From Bacillus shivajii (GTDB lineage: Bacteria; Bacillota; Bacilli; Bacillales; Salisediminibacteriaceae), in contig NZ_CP084703.1 of the NCBI RefSeq assembly GCF_020519665.1, positions 3,720,001 to 3,784,000 of the forward strand: a stretch of DNA of 64,000 nt, given 5' to 3'. The stretch's first letter is position 1. Every line of letters begins with the position of its first letter. Below are positions 55,145-64,000 of the stretch, piece by piece. Position numbers and translations under genes: made by a program. A model generated the notes under the pieces. It was given only the letters and a program-made list of their open reading frames with translations, made no database searches and was not told the DNA's origin.

Positions 55145-56323
55145 TTATTTAAAAATTTGATCAACGACACGCCTAGAAGCTTGTCCATCTTCTAATGAAA
55201 TAAACTGTTGGCTAAAATTGCTGTCAAATCCATCTAACAGATCATCTTTATTTTTATTTATATGTTCCAAAACTTCATCTGTTGATTTTAATAGCGGTCC
55301 AGGTGCTTGGCTTTCAAAATCAAAATAAAACCCTCTCAGCTTGTCTTTGTACTTTTGTAAGTCATAAACGAAAAATAATATCGGCCTTTGTAAAATTGCG
55401 TAATCAAAAAATACAGAGGAGTAATCAGTCATTAACATGTCAGCGATGACATATAATTCGCGAATATCAGTATGATTGGATGCATCAATGATAAAATCGC
55501 CGTACGAAGAAATATCAAGCCTATCTGCAACTAAATAATGTAACCTTAACACAATAACCCATTCTTCCCCTATTTGTTTTTTCATTTTCTCAAGGTCAAG
55601 CTGTAGTAAAAATTTGTACTTTCCTACAGAATGATATTCATCATCTCTCCATGTAGGCGCATATAACAGCACTTTTTTGTTGTCAGGTATTCCTATTTTA
55701 TTTCGTATGGTTTCAATATCTTGTGTCGTATGATTCAATAAGAAATCATTCCTTGGATAACCACTTTCAATTAATGTACCATTAAAGCCAAAAGCCCTAG
55801 GGAAAATACTTGATGAGTATGGATTTGGTGAAACAAGATAGTCCCAACGACTTGATTCATTTTGGAAGTTCTTTTTATATTTTTCCGTTTTTGTTCCAGG
55901 CATATGCACTTCATCAATATCAATACCTAATTTTTTTAAAGGGGTACCATGCCAAGTTTGGAGATAAGTTGTCTTCTTTGGTTTCGGAATCCATATAGGC
56001 AATCTGCTGTTAGATACCCAATATTTAGATCTAGCCATTAGATATAACCACTTTAATGAGAAACGGTTAAGGACTTTTAATTGAAATCCTTCAAAGTTCT
56101 TTGAATACCGGGGGTCAATACTCCAATAACATTCATATTTAGGATATTTCTTTTGTAAATATTCATAAATTGCTCTAGGGTTACAGCTATATTGCTTACC
56201 TAAGAAGCTTTCGAAAATAACGACATGTCTCTTCTTTGGTAACATTCCCGCAAATATAAATAATAATTTATAAGCAGCTTTAATTATTGCACTTCTTTTA
56301 ATTTTTTGCAGAAACTTTTTCAT
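55145..56323 (-). CDS. CDP-glycerol glycerophosphotransferase (TagB/TagF family), short form
   Basis: A 392-residue peripheral membrane enzyme of the Glyphos_transf family with FESFLGKQYSCNPRAIYEYL, LQTWHGTPLKKLGIDIDEVH (catalytic His in WHGTP), GYPRNDFLL, APTWRDDEY and MLMTDYSSVFFDYAILQRPI. The size fits a TagB-like primase, adding the first glycerol phosphate to the linkage unit, but the sequence is close to the C-terminal half of the fusion protein at 61.9 kb, so a polymerase role cannot be excluded. It overlaps the preceding gene by ~26 bp. Confidence 0.9.
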   Translation of the reverse strand: MKKFLQKIKRSAIIKAAYKLLFIFAGMLPKKRHVVIFESFLGKQYSCNPRAIYEYLQKKYPKYECYWSIDPRYSKNFEGFQLKVLNRFSLKWLYLMARSKYWVSNSRLPIWIPKPKKTTYLQTWHGTPLKKLGIDIDEVHMPGTKTEKYKKNFQNESSRWDYLVSPNPYSSSIFPRAFGFNGTLIESGYPRNDFLLNHTTQDIETIRNKIGIPDNKKVLLYAPTWRDDEYHSVGKYKFLLQLDLEKMKKQIGEEWVIVLRLHYLVADRLDISSYGDFIIDASNHTDIRELYVIADMLMTDYSSVFFDYAILQRPILFFVYDLQKYKDKLRGFYFDFESQAPGPLLKSTDEVLEHINKNKDDLLDGFDSNFSQQFISLEDGQASRRVVDQIFK

Positions 56324-57503
56324 CATAAATCCCTTTCATTTCATAAGGTTCATCTTTCATATAAGAAATTAATTTCTTCGATGCATCCCCTGTAGAGTAT
56401 TCATTCCACGCATCAGAAAATGATTTTATATTACTTAAGTTTACATTGTCCTCTAATTCATGAATCTTCACTAATAATTCCTCGGTACTTTTTACAACCG
56501 GTCCTGGTACTTCTTCATGATAATCAAAACAAAACCCTATATCTTCACTATACTGCTCAAAATCATAAGGATAAAAGATCATCGGTTTATTTCTTAAAGC
56601 AAATTCAAAAGGTAATGAAGAATAATCTGTAATGAGCATATCTGTCACTAGTAGTAAATGGTTTATGTTTTCTGTTGATAAGTCCATTATAAAGTCATTA
56701 GACGGAGTATGAATGTGCTGTACTGACGGATGAAGTTTAACTGCCAGTACATACCTATCCTTTAACCATTTATGCATTAATTCGATATCGAGAGGAATTT
56801 TTTGATCATCCAATTTTCCACTTCGAAATGTTGGGGCATACAATAATACCTTTTTCTCTTTAAGAATTGGATATTTTTTATACAGTACTTGCTGATAATA
56901 TTTGATCTCGTCTTCATTAAAAAAAAGATCAGTCCTCGGAATGCCCGTCTTTAAAAAACGATCCCCTTCAACTTCAAAAGCACCTTTATATACTTCCTTC
57001 ATGTTCTCTGAACCTATTACGATTTTGTGAAATTTACTGTATACTTTTCTGAATCTTCTTTTAGCAATAGCTGACCGTTCTTTATTCTCACTCGACTCTA
57101 AGCCAAACTTTTTTACCGCTCCTGCTGCATGCCAAATTTGAACACACTCTGTTCCCTTTTTAAAATTCATGCCACTCAAAAATGCAAAGTAATTATCAAC
57201 AATCACATACTCTGAGGTCGTAATATGATAAAAAGATACTATCCAATCTTTCAAATTTTTCGTTTCAAATAAATGGTACTTAATCCCTCTTTCATCGTAA
57301 TCTTTTTTAACTCTAGGCTTCACGACAAGAACATGTTCATATTCCGAAAATTTTTCATTTGCTTCCTTATATAAATAGAAATAATTATCCCCAAAACTAG
57401 AAACATAAGTCACTTTTTTCTTCGTAGGGAACAATTTAAAGATCGACGTTAATAAAAAAACTGCATACGAATATAACTCACCTAATAAGTCCTTAATGAA
57501 CAT
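56298..57503 (-). CDS. CDP-glycerol glycerophosphotransferase family protein
   Basis: A 401-residue member of the same family: IWHAAGAVKKFGLES (Ala where WHGTP is usual), PRTDLFFNED, APTFRSGKLDD, KLHPS and MLITDYSSLPFEFALRNKPM. The WHAAGA form is seen in TagB-type enzymes, so this gene is the better TagB candidate in the window. It starts at 57503 (AAAGGTG upstream), 17 bases after tagD ends, and overlaps the next gene, which suggests a tagD-centred operon. Confidence 0.9.
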   Translation of the reverse strand: MFIKDLLGELYSYAVFLLTSIFKLFPTKKKVTYVSSFGDNYFYLYKEANEKFSEYEHVLVVKPRVKKDYDERGIKYHLFETKNLKDWIVSFYHITTSEYVIVDNYFAFLSGMNFKKGTECVQIWHAAGAVKKFGLESSENKERSAIAKRRFRKVYSKFHKIVIGSENMKEVYKGAFEVEGDRFLKTGIPRTDLFFNEDEIKYYQQVLYKKYPILKEKKVLLYAPTFRSGKLDDQKIPLDIELMHKWLKDRYVLAVKLHPSVQHIHTPSNDFIMDLSTENINHLLLVTDMLITDYSSLPFEFALRNKPMIFYPYDFEQYSEDIGFCFDYHEEVPGPVVKSTEELLVKIHELEDNVNLSNIKSFSDAWNEYSTGDASKKLISYMKDEPYEMKGIYDEKVSAKN

Positions 57504-57520
57504 TACATACACCTTTCAAG

Positions 57521-57919
57521 TTAACTCGGGTCATTACCCATTAGTTCTTTTTTTATTTTTGTCGTTGAGATTCCTTCAGTTCTTGGCAAATAAATGACTT
57601 CACAGTATTCCTTCAAAAAGTCAAACTTCCCTTGCCAGTCATCCCCCATAACAAACACATCAACATGATGTTTCTTAACATCTTCCACTTTTTGGTCCCA
57701 CGTTTTTTCTGGAATGACTTCATCAACATACTTTACAGCTTCTAATATTACCTTTCGATGTTCATAAGTGTAGTATGCTTTTTTATTCTTCAATTGATTA
57801 AATTCATCCGTTGAAATTGCTACAATTAAATAATCACCATACTCCTTTGCCCGTTTTAAAATGTTTATATGTCCCCAATGCAACAAATCAAACGTTCCAT
57901 ACGTAATTACTTTAATCAT
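57521..57919 (-). CDS. tagD: Glycerol-3-phosphate cytidylyltransferase TagD (copy 1)
   Basis: A 132-residue nucleotidyltransferase with VITYGTFDLLHWGHINILKR (HxGH as HWGH), VMGDDWQGKFDF and the C-terminal RTEGISTTKIK (RTxGISTT). It makes CDP-glycerol, the donor for the glycerophosphotransferases. The start at 57919 is after a GGGGGGATGG region; an ATG three codons upstream lacks space for a ribosome binding site. It heads the operon running to 55145. Confidence 0.95.
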   Translation of the reverse strand: MIKVITYGTFDLLHWGHINILKRAKEYGDYLIVAISTDEFNQLKNKKAYYTYEHRKVILEAVKYVDEVIPEKTWDQKVEDVKKHHVDVFVMGDDWQGKFDFLKEYCEVIYLPRTEGISTTKIKKELMGNDPS

Positions 57920-57989
57920 AACGTCCATCCCCCCAATAAAAAAATTACCAAAAAGTCCTTATTAGAAATATGACCAATAGCATCCTTCA

Positions 57990-58018
57990 TTGATGCTGGT
58001 TTAATGATATTATATAAA
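57990..58018 (+). promoter_or_regulatory. Probable SigA promoter for the plus-strand glycerophosphotransferase gene
   Basis: TTGATG (57990-57995), 17-base spacer, TATAAA (58013-58018), 86 bp upstream of the start codon. Confidence 0.5.
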
Positions 58019-58104
58019 GTATACAATATACAATATCATTGAAATTAGTGTAGTTAAATATTTTACTCATCGTTCAAGAATAGATTTATTAAAGGGTGGA
58101 AGAC

Positions 58105-61020
58105 ATGAAACTGAACAAAATTTCCTTTAAACCAACTTCCCTAATACAAGAAAGCTGCTCATTATCAGAAATAGCGCACGATGAAGCTTTTTTAAAGTTG
58201 CGTTTCACACTTAAAAACTTACCGAAGTATTTTAAAATTGAAAACCTCAAAACAAATCTTTTTGTCGAAATCCGTCGCATGGATAATAAAGATCAGTATA
58301 CAAGAATACCTATCGATGAAATATCAGTCGAAAATACATTATTTAGAAAAAATATTGAAGGTACAGCTTATTACAATTTAGCATCACTTAATGATAGTGA
58401 AGAACAACTGTATACGAAATGGGCATTTTATGTCGTATTGAATACATCACTCGACCAATCCAAGTATTACAGGGCTGCAATTTCCGAAGATGCAACCTTC
58501 ACATGTGAAAATGATATATTTTCTAAAGGGCCCTATTTGTATCAACCATATAAAACAATCAACGGGAACTTCAGTATAAAAAAATTCCATCATTCTGCGA
58601 TCAATGAATTGGAAATTGATAATAACTCTTCTACCGAGTTAACAGAAAGTAATGAAGCCGTTACATTAAGGGGACAGTTATTACCTGATTTAAAAATTAG
58701 TACAGAACACTTAAACAGTATAGGGATTATCCTTAAGAAAAGAGGAACCGATCAATTAATAAAGTTAACCGTTGAGCGAGCCCCCTCTAATTATTGGTCA
58801 AGAACAGTTCTGTTAGAAGACCTACCAAACCAAGATGGAATCATTGATTTTTACTTTTTTCTTCAGAAAAATAACGGGCAAGAAATTGTCTATCGAATGA
58901 ATATCGAAAATCAATTAAACCCTATAAACCACTTTAAAAAGGGCTTTTACCGTACGGATTATAACTCTTTTGTTTGCTCTTCCTATACAACCAAAAAAGG
59001 GTCATTATCCTTGAAGTTGTTCCCTTTATATCTCACTTTGACAGATATTATACTAAATAAAATTTCACAAGAAACATTAGAAGTAAACTTTCATCTTCAG
59101 TCACCAGTAGCCCTGGAGAAGCCTTGTTCAATAACTTTAGAAAATCAGGATTTACCATCTCAAATAACATATCCAGTCAAAATAAAAAAAGAGAGTAAAG
59201 GTGTAATAAGAGCGGCTCTACAAATTGAGAAAGTCGATTTGATTAAGAGTAACACTGAGTATGCAGTATTATTCCACGAAGTATCAAATGAAATTTCTAT
59301 TAAGTCAGCAATCAGTGAAACAAATAAATTAGTAGGAAGAGAATTGATAAAAGATGAAGAAGCTTTCCATTGTTACTTTAATATATCCGAAGATGGTGAA
59401 TTAACTTTCCATAAGAAAGCAATGGAGTTCTTTCGAAATATCGAGAATGTGTCGATTGATCAAGAGAGGTTTATCATTGAAGGTACAACAAATTTACAAA
59501 AGATTAAAAGCATAGAAAAAGAACAGCCTCTAGTAAAACTACTAATACTGAACCGTGTCTCTGGAATGTCATTGGAAGCACCTGCTGAAGTACTAGTAAA
59601 CCCAGATTCATCAACGAAAAAAGACAAGTACACATTTAGGGCGGGCTTTTTCCTTAAAGACATAATAACGCTCATCCAAAAAAATAAAGACATATTAGAG
59701 CTTTATATTGAAGCAGACTTTGGCACTTATAAAAAGAAACGGAAATTAGGCTTCAAAGAGTTTGATTACTTTAAAGATGGCTATCTCGATACGAAAACAC
59801 TCACCTATAATAATAAAAGAATTTTGTTGTATACAACACTCACTCCAAAAGGAAACCTCAAGGTTGAAACAATCTTACAATCACCTGAAAACTTAGCGTT
59901 GATTGAAGAGAAAGAAAGAAATATTCAATTCAACAATAACGAAGGTGAAGTTTGGATTATAGGAGAGAGGCCGGATACAGCACAAGATAATGGTTATTAC
60001 TTCTTTAAATATTGCCGTGACCATCATCCAGATCTTGATGTTTATTACGCTATCTTACCTGGATCAAAAGATGAGGAGAGATTAAAAGATTATGGAAACA
60101 TCCTTTATATTGGTAGTGCCAAGCATGCTGAAATGTGCATGAAAGCAACTGCATTTTTCTCATCCCATGATATCGACTATCTTCTTCCTATTAAAGGGCA
60201 ACATTTAAAGAACTACGACAACGCATTACGAGTCTTTCTTCAACACGGTATACTCGGTAGGAAGAAAGTTGAGTATTATAAAAAGTTTTATAAAATGCCC
60301 TATAATTTCATTTGTGTTAGTTCGGAAGGCGAGAAGCAATTATTAATTGAAGAATTTGGTTACAAAGAAGAGGAAGTATTTATAACCGGTCTTTCAAGGT
60401 TCGATACGTTAACAAAAGATCATGTAAAGGAAAAGCACCAAATTTTACTTATCCCTACTTGGCGGGACTGGATTACAACGCAAAATAAATTCGATGAGTC
60501 TGAGTATTTCATGAAGTATAAGTCTCTTCTTCAAAATAAACAGCTACATCAATTACTTGAAAAATATAAAATGGAGCTAGTTTTTTATCCACATTATCGT
60601 ATGCAACATTTTTTTAAGAGCAAAAACATAAAAACACACCCTCTTATTACAATTCACAGTACTGGGGAGACAGACTTACAAAGTCTGCTAATCGAGAGTA
60701 AATTAATGATTACTGATTATTCAAGCGTATCTTTCGATTTTAATTACTTAAATAAGCCAGTAATTTTTTATCACTTTGATGAAAGTAGATTTTTTAATAA
60801 AGGAATATTAAGACCTATTGAAGAAACATTTCTTGGGGACATTTTAACTGAAGAACATGAGCTCATTAACTACTTAGGTGATTACGCAAGTAAGTCATTT
60901 GATGAGAAAACAACTTTTAGTGATCAAAAACATAACATCTTCAAATACCAAGACCAAAATAATTCAGAGCGAATTTTCAAAGAAGTATTAAATACTCGTA
61001 ATCTGACAAAATCGAAATGA
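58105..61020 (+). CDS. CDP-glycerol glycerophosphotransferase with large N-terminal extension
   Basis: A 971-residue protein. The C-terminal ~350 residues are the catalytic domain (FFSSHDIDYLLP, LQHGILGRKKVEYYKKFYKM with LQHG in place of WHGT, LIPTWRDW, LMITDYSSVSFDFNYLNKPV). The N-terminal ~620 residues are beta-rich, charged, without membrane segments, and not recognised; they look like repeated Ig-like or jelly-roll units. It is the only gene in this region on the plus strand. AAAGGGTGG precedes the ATG at 58105. It could be a long-chain polymerase or an enzyme for a second polymer. Confidence 0.85.
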   Translation: MKLNKISFKPTSLIQESCSLSEIAHDEAFLKLRFTLKNLPKYFKIENLKTNLFVEIRRMDNKDQYTRIPIDEISVENTLFRKNIEGTAYYNLASLNDSEEQLYTKWAFYVVLNTSLDQSKYYRAAISEDATFTCENDIFSKGPYLYQPYKTINGNFSIKKFHHSAINELEIDNNSSTELTESNEAVTLRGQLLPDLKISTEHLNSIGIILKKRGTDQLIKLTVERAPSNYWSRTVLLEDLPNQDGIIDFYFFLQKNNGQEIVYRMNIENQLNPINHFKKGFYRTDYNSFVCSSYTTKKGSLSLKLFPLYLTLTDIILNKISQETLEVNFHLQSPVALEKPCSITLENQDLPSQITYPVKIKKESKGVIRAALQIEKVDLIKSNTEYAVLFHEVSNEISIKSAISETNKLVGRELIKDEEAFHCYFNISEDGELTFHKKAMEFFRNIENVSIDQERFIIEGTTNLQKIKSIEKEQPLVKLLILNRVSGMSLEAPAEVLVNPDSSTKKDKYTFRAGFFLKDIITLIQKNKDILELYIEADFGTYKKKRKLGFKEFDYFKDGYLDTKTLTYNNKRILLYTTLTPKGNLKVETILQSPENLALIEEKERNIQFNNNEGEVWIIGERPDTAQDNGYYFFKYCRDHHPDLDVYYAILPGSKDEERLKDYGNILYIGSAKHAEMCMKATAFFSSHDIDYLLPIKGQHLKNYDNALRVFLQHGILGRKKVEYYKKFYKMPYNFICVSSEGEKQLLIEEFGYKEEEVFITGLSRFDTLTKDHVKEKHQILLIPTWRDWITTQNKFDESEYFMKYKSLLQNKQLHQLLEKYKMELVFYPHYRMQHFFKSKNIKTHPLITIHSTGETDLQSLLIESKLMITDYSSVSFDFNYLNKPVIFYHFDESRFFNKGILRPIEETFLGDILTEEHELINYLGDYASKSFDEKTTFSDQKHNIFKYQDQNNSERIFKEVLNTRNLTKSK

Positions 61021-61046
61021 GCAACCTTCATTTAAAGGCAAGAATA

Positions 61047-61314
61047 ACCGAGTAGGCGTCGCCATTACTGACCACGCCTCTCACAGAGCACACACGTGCG
61101 GACCTTCGCATGTGGCTCTTCCCATATATCCCTTTTAGAGATAACGTTCATCATAAACAGATGATAAACTTACGAGTCCCAGCTCTGTTCAGAGGTTTGC
61201 CTTCAGATCCTCCGCACGCTACTTCACAGTCAACGCACTATCTGTCAGCTAATGCTTGCCGGCTGGCCGATGCATTCGGGACTCTCACCCTTTAGCACAT
61301 GTGCTGCCACTCGC
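61047..61314 (-). mobile_element. Deletion derivative of the group II intron at 4.7 kb
   Basis: Carries the same 5' ~128 bases and 3' ~140 bases as the full intron, joined at CAGCTCTG (61180-61187), which occurs at both deletion ends in the parent (4808-4815 and 6607-6614). 2,067 minus 1,799 gives exactly 268. Domain V (61085-61118) is kept; the maturase and most of domains I-III are lost. It sits just past the terminator of tagD copy 2. Confidence 0.92.
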
Positions 61315-61348
61315 AAAAAAGAGGCTGTCACTTAAATGACAGCCTCTT
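61315..61348 (-). terminator. Terminator of tagD copy 2, next to the intron remnant
   Basis: Perfect stem AAGAGGCTGTCA / TGACAGCCTCTT (61319-61348) followed by TTTTTT on the minus strand. Confidence 0.9.
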
Positions 61349-61355
61349 GAACTTT

Positions 61356-61751
61356 TTAATTTTTAACTAACATTAACTCTTCTTTTATTTTCGTTGTTGA
61401 AATCCCTTCAGTTCTCGGGAGATAGATGACTTCACAATGTTCTTTTAAGAAATCAAATTCCCCTTCCCAATCATCACCCATCACAAAAATATCGACGTCG
61501 TGGTTATTAACATCTTGTACTTTTTGATCCCAGGTGTGTTCAGGGATAACTTCATCTACATATCTAATTGCCTCAAGGATCATTTTACGGTGTTCATAAT
61601 TATGATAAGCTTTCTTCCCTTTTATTTCATTAAACTGGTCAGATGAAATTGCAACTATTAGATAATCGCCTAAAGCTTTTGCTCGTTTTAATATATTAAT
61701 ATGGCCCCAGTGCAATAAATCAAAGGTACCATAAGTAATTACTTTTTTCAC
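61356..61751 (-). CDS. tagD: Glycerol-3-phosphate cytidylyltransferase TagD (copy 2)
   Basis: A 131-residue paralogue of the enzyme at 57.5 kb, with the same VITYGTFDLLHWGHINILKR, VMGDDWEGEFDF and RTEGISTTKIK motifs. It starts at a GTG with AAGGAGG upstream. It lies downstream of the fusion glycosyltransferase gene across 140 bp and ends with a strong terminator. Two functional-looking copies imply a high demand for CDP-glycerol or separately controlled supply for two polymers. Confidence 0.95.
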   Translation of the reverse strand: MKKVITYGTFDLLHWGHINILKRAKALGDYLIVAISSDQFNEIKGKKAYHNYEHRKMILEAIRYVDEVIPEHTWDQKVQDVNNHDVDIFVMGDDWEGEFDFLKEHCEVIYLPRTEGISTTKIKEELMLVKN

Positions 61752-61893
61752 GATACAGCCTCCTTAAATATTTATATCGAATTTATATGTCTGTATTGAT
61801 TAAAAGTCATTTACTACAACACCTTTGATTATAACACAAACTCATTGCTGTAATAACCATTTTTTTATTATGATACTTTCCATTTTCTAGATA

Positions 61894-64000
61894 TCACTTC
61901 TTAACTACAGCATTAATAACATTTCTTGCCGCCTTACCATCATCAAAATTACAAAATTTGTTATAAAACGAATGCATTTTTTCCTTATAATCTTCTTGAA
62001 TATGGCCAATATCCTTAACTACACGAATGACCTCATCTGTCGATTTAATAATTGGACCAGGCAATTCATTCTCATAGTCCATATAAAAGCCCCTTAAATT
62101 TTCGCGATATTTATCAATATCATACGCATAAAAAATCATAGGTCTTTTTAAATTAGCATAATCAAAAAAGACAGAGGAATAATCTGTTATAAGAATATCA
62201 GAAATTAGGTAAAGCTCTGCTATATCTTCGTAATCTGAGAGGTTATATGCAAAACCTTCTAATCCATCGATGTTTAAATTATTGGAGATTAAATAATGCA
62301 TACGTAGAACTACAACATACTCATTCCCAAGCTGTTTTTTCATTTCTTCTAAGTTTAATTTAATATCAAATTTATATTTACCTTTCCCAAAAAATTCATC
62401 ATCTCTCCAAGTAGGAGCATATAATATAACTTTTTTATTCGTCGGCAAATTTGATTTTGCAATAACTTCCTTCTTTTTCTTCTCTAATTGGTCGTTTTCT
62501 AAATATAATGCATCATTTCTTGGATAGCCAAACTCCAGCATGTGCTTATCAAAATGGAATGCTCTCTTAAAGATGGTAGTCGAATATGAATTTGGAGAAA
62601 TTAAGTAGTCCCATTTCCTAGATTCATTATAAAAGTTCCACTTATATTTCTCTGTTGTAGTACCTGGCATTTGAACTTCCTTAATATCAACACCCAATTT
62701 CTTTAGTGGCGTACCATGCCAAGTTTGCAAGTAAACAATCCCTTCTCTTTTAGTTAAAAAGTTAGGCGTTCTTGCATTGAATACCCAATACTTTGATGTA
62801 GCTAAATAATAATAGTATTTTAAACTGAACCTTTTGATAACAATTGGATTTCCTGGGATCACCTCTTTTTCACCCTCATATATCCATATAAACTTATATT
62901 TGTTATCATTTTCTTTTAGTAATTCTTCATAAATATATTTCGGGTTACAAGAGTAGCTTTTACCTCCAAAACTTTCAAAAACGACTCTATTTTTTTTGAG
63001 AGGGAGCTTTTGAAATAACGATTGATATAGTTCTTTATATAGGTTCTGTTTACTCTTAAATACTTTTTTCACCCTTGAAACGAATGTTCTCATTTTCATA
63101 CGCTTCAGTGTAAGTTTTAGGTTGCCACTTTTTATCGCTAAAATTTCTTTACTCCCGATTGAACCGCGTCTAGCTATTTCTTTTTTATTAACATGCTGTA
63201 CTGCTTTAGTAAGTGAAGCGATCCATTCACCTAATACATCCTCATCATCCAATACCCTATTAACAACAGTATTAAAATAGAGATCTAAAAGCCTGTTATC
63301 CATATCTTTTTTTATTGCTGAATTTCCAACAAAGTTTTCAGCTAATTGATTATATACATAAAGAAAATCATAAATTTTCTGGTCATCTGTTAATTGATGA
63401 AGTCTAGGCTTATTAATCGGATCATCATAAGGTCCTCTCATATAAGTAGGCGTATTTACTTGTGGTAATTCACTTAATTGTTGAAATAACGAGATATTAA
63501 ATGATAGATCCGAGTAATGTTTTACATTCTCTTCAAAGAACACGTCTTGTTCACGAATAAACTCTGCATTAAATAGTATATTCGCAACACTTCTTGTACG
63601 TGAAGCAAATTTTTTCGATTTAGCCTTTATTTTTTTTACTTTGACTGCATTAATATCTGGTTGGGTGAATTCGACTGCTGAATTATATTTATGAATTGGG
63701 CCAACAATCATTAGGTGATCTTTTATATGATTTACAAGCACTTCAATCGAATATGGTGCGATGAAGTCATCACTATCAATAAAATAAAGGAAATCACCAG
63801 TTGCCTTTTTTATACCTGTATTTCTAGCTGAAGCTACACCTTGATTATTGTCATTATTAATATAATAAAAGCGATTATCATCCTTTAAATATTTCTCAAT
63901 AACTTTATGCGTTCCATCATTTGACCCATCATCTATTATAATTACTTCGATATCAGAATGTGTTTGTTCTGAAATGGAATGTAAACACCGTCCAATATTT
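61894..64000 (-). CDS. Fusion of GT2 glycosyltransferase and CDP-glycerol glycerophosphotransferase, cut by the window edge
   Basis: The frame is open to the window end; the gene starts outside. The visible N-terminal part is a GT-A family 2 transferase (NIGRCLHSISEQTHSDIEVI, IDDGSNDGTHKV, GVASARNTGIKKATGDFLYF, IDSDDF). A ~200-residue linker follows, then a glycerophosphotransferase domain (FESFGGKSYSCNPKYIYEEL, LQTWHGTPLKKLGVDIKEVQ, APTWRDDEFFGKGKYKF, ILITDYSSVFFDYANLKRPM). It probably builds or decorates a glycerol phosphate polymer with sugar. The second domain is close to the protein at 55.1 kb. Confidence 0.9.
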   Translation of the reverse strand, partial: NIGRCLHSISEQTHSDIEVIIIDDGSNDGTHKVIEKYLKDDNRFYYINNDNNQGVASARNTGIKKATGDFLYFIDSDDFIAPYSIEVLVNHIKDHLMIVGPIHKYNSAVEFTQPDINAVKVKKIKAKSKKFASRTRSVANILFNAEFIREQDVFFEENVKHYSDLSFNISLFQQLSELPQVNTPTYMRGPYDDPINKPRLHQLTDDQKIYDFLYVYNQLAENFVGNSAIKKDMDNRLLDLYFNTVVNRVLDDEDVLGEWIASLTKAVQHVNKKEIARRGSIGSKEILAIKSGNLKLTLKRMKMRTFVSRVKKVFKSKQNLYKELYQSLFQKLPLKKNRVVFESFGGKSYSCNPKYIYEELLKENDNKYKFIWIYEGEKEVIPGNPIVIKRFSLKYYYYLATSKYWVFNARTPNFLTKREGIVYLQTWHGTPLKKLGVDIKEVQMPGTTTEKYKWNFYNESRKWDYLISPNSYSTTIFKRAFHFDKHMLEFGYPRNDALYLENDQLEKKKKEVIAKSNLPTNKKVILYAPTWRDDEFFGKGKYKFDIKLNLEEMKKQLGNEYVVVLRMHYLISNNLNIDGLEGFAYNLSDYEDIAELYLISDILITDYSSVFFDYANLKRPMIFYAYDIDKYRENLRGFYMDYENELPGPIIKSTDEVIRVVKDIGHIQEDYKEKMHSFYNKFCNFDDGKAARNVINAVVKK

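Overview
The window looks like a chromosomal segment of a low-GC, motile, Gram-positive Bacillaceae bacterium, probably an alkaliphile-type Bacillus relative. The evidence is the gene order degS-degU / degV-comFA-comFC-yvyF-flgM-flgN-flgK-flgL-yviE-fliW-csrA-hag-fliD-fliT, which matches the Bacillus subtilis late flagellar/competence block, together with a poly(glycerol phosphate) wall teichoic acid locus and Bacillus-type SigD, SigA and ECF promoters. I cannot name the species from the sequence alone.

Layout. 1-1.2 kb: end of an AEC-family transporter and a small zinc-ribbon protein. 1.2-3.4 kb: fliS, flaG and a PrcB-like protein. 3.6-4.7 kb: an M24 peptidase. 4.7-6.7 kb: a class C-like group II intron with its maturase. 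6.8-9.3 kb: two tandem paralogous membrane histidine kinases. 9.5-24.6 kb: a flagellar block on the minus strand (fliT, two different fliD genes, a YjfB-like protein, flagellin, a LuxR-type regulator with a degenerate receiver, csrA, fliW, yviE, flgL, flgK, flgN, flgM), interrupted by an IS3-type remnant. 25-29.7 kb: yvyF, comFC, comFA, degV, with two 21-bp tandem-repeat arrays. 29.9-32.8 kb: a REP-associated transposase with its palindromes and a large unidentified protein. 33-42.1 kb: DoxX, then a minus-strand rRNA operon (16S-23S-5S followed by 22 tRNAs) driven by three tandem promoters. 42.5-46.6 kb: degU, degS, yvyE and an atypical kinase-like protein. 46.9-64 kb: cell-envelope genes (LCP protein, surface serine protease, tagO, tagA, tagH, tagG, several CDP-glycerol glycerophosphotransferases, two tagD copies). 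The end of the window cuts a glycosyltransferase/glycerophosphotransferase fusion.

How the genes fit together. Five near-consensus SigD promoters (fliS, flaG, fliD2, hag, flgM) tie the scattered flagellar genes into one late regulon, with the anti-sigma factor FlgM and its secreted partners in the same operon. The CsrA-FliW-Hag homeostasis circuit is complete, including a GGA-loop hairpin in the hag leader that fits a CsrA site. TagO, TagA, TagD, the glycerophosphotransferases, TagGH and an LCP ligase form a nearly complete path from lipid carrier to wall-attached teichoic acid.

The most interesting material is non-coding: (i) a dispersed GC-rich hairpin repeat family in flagellar intergenic regions; (ii) a short repeat that twice separates a tRNA from a duplicated ghost of its own 5' half; (iii) a spacer element with a co-varying hairpin shared by the tRNA cluster and the 16S-23S spacer; (iv) two alternating 21-bp arrays, one in the place normally held by comFB; (v) a 268-bp deletion derivative of the group II intron 56 kb from its parent, whose length equals the parent minus exactly one 1,799-bp direct-repeat deletion. 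No CRISPR array, prophage or obvious new defence system was seen.
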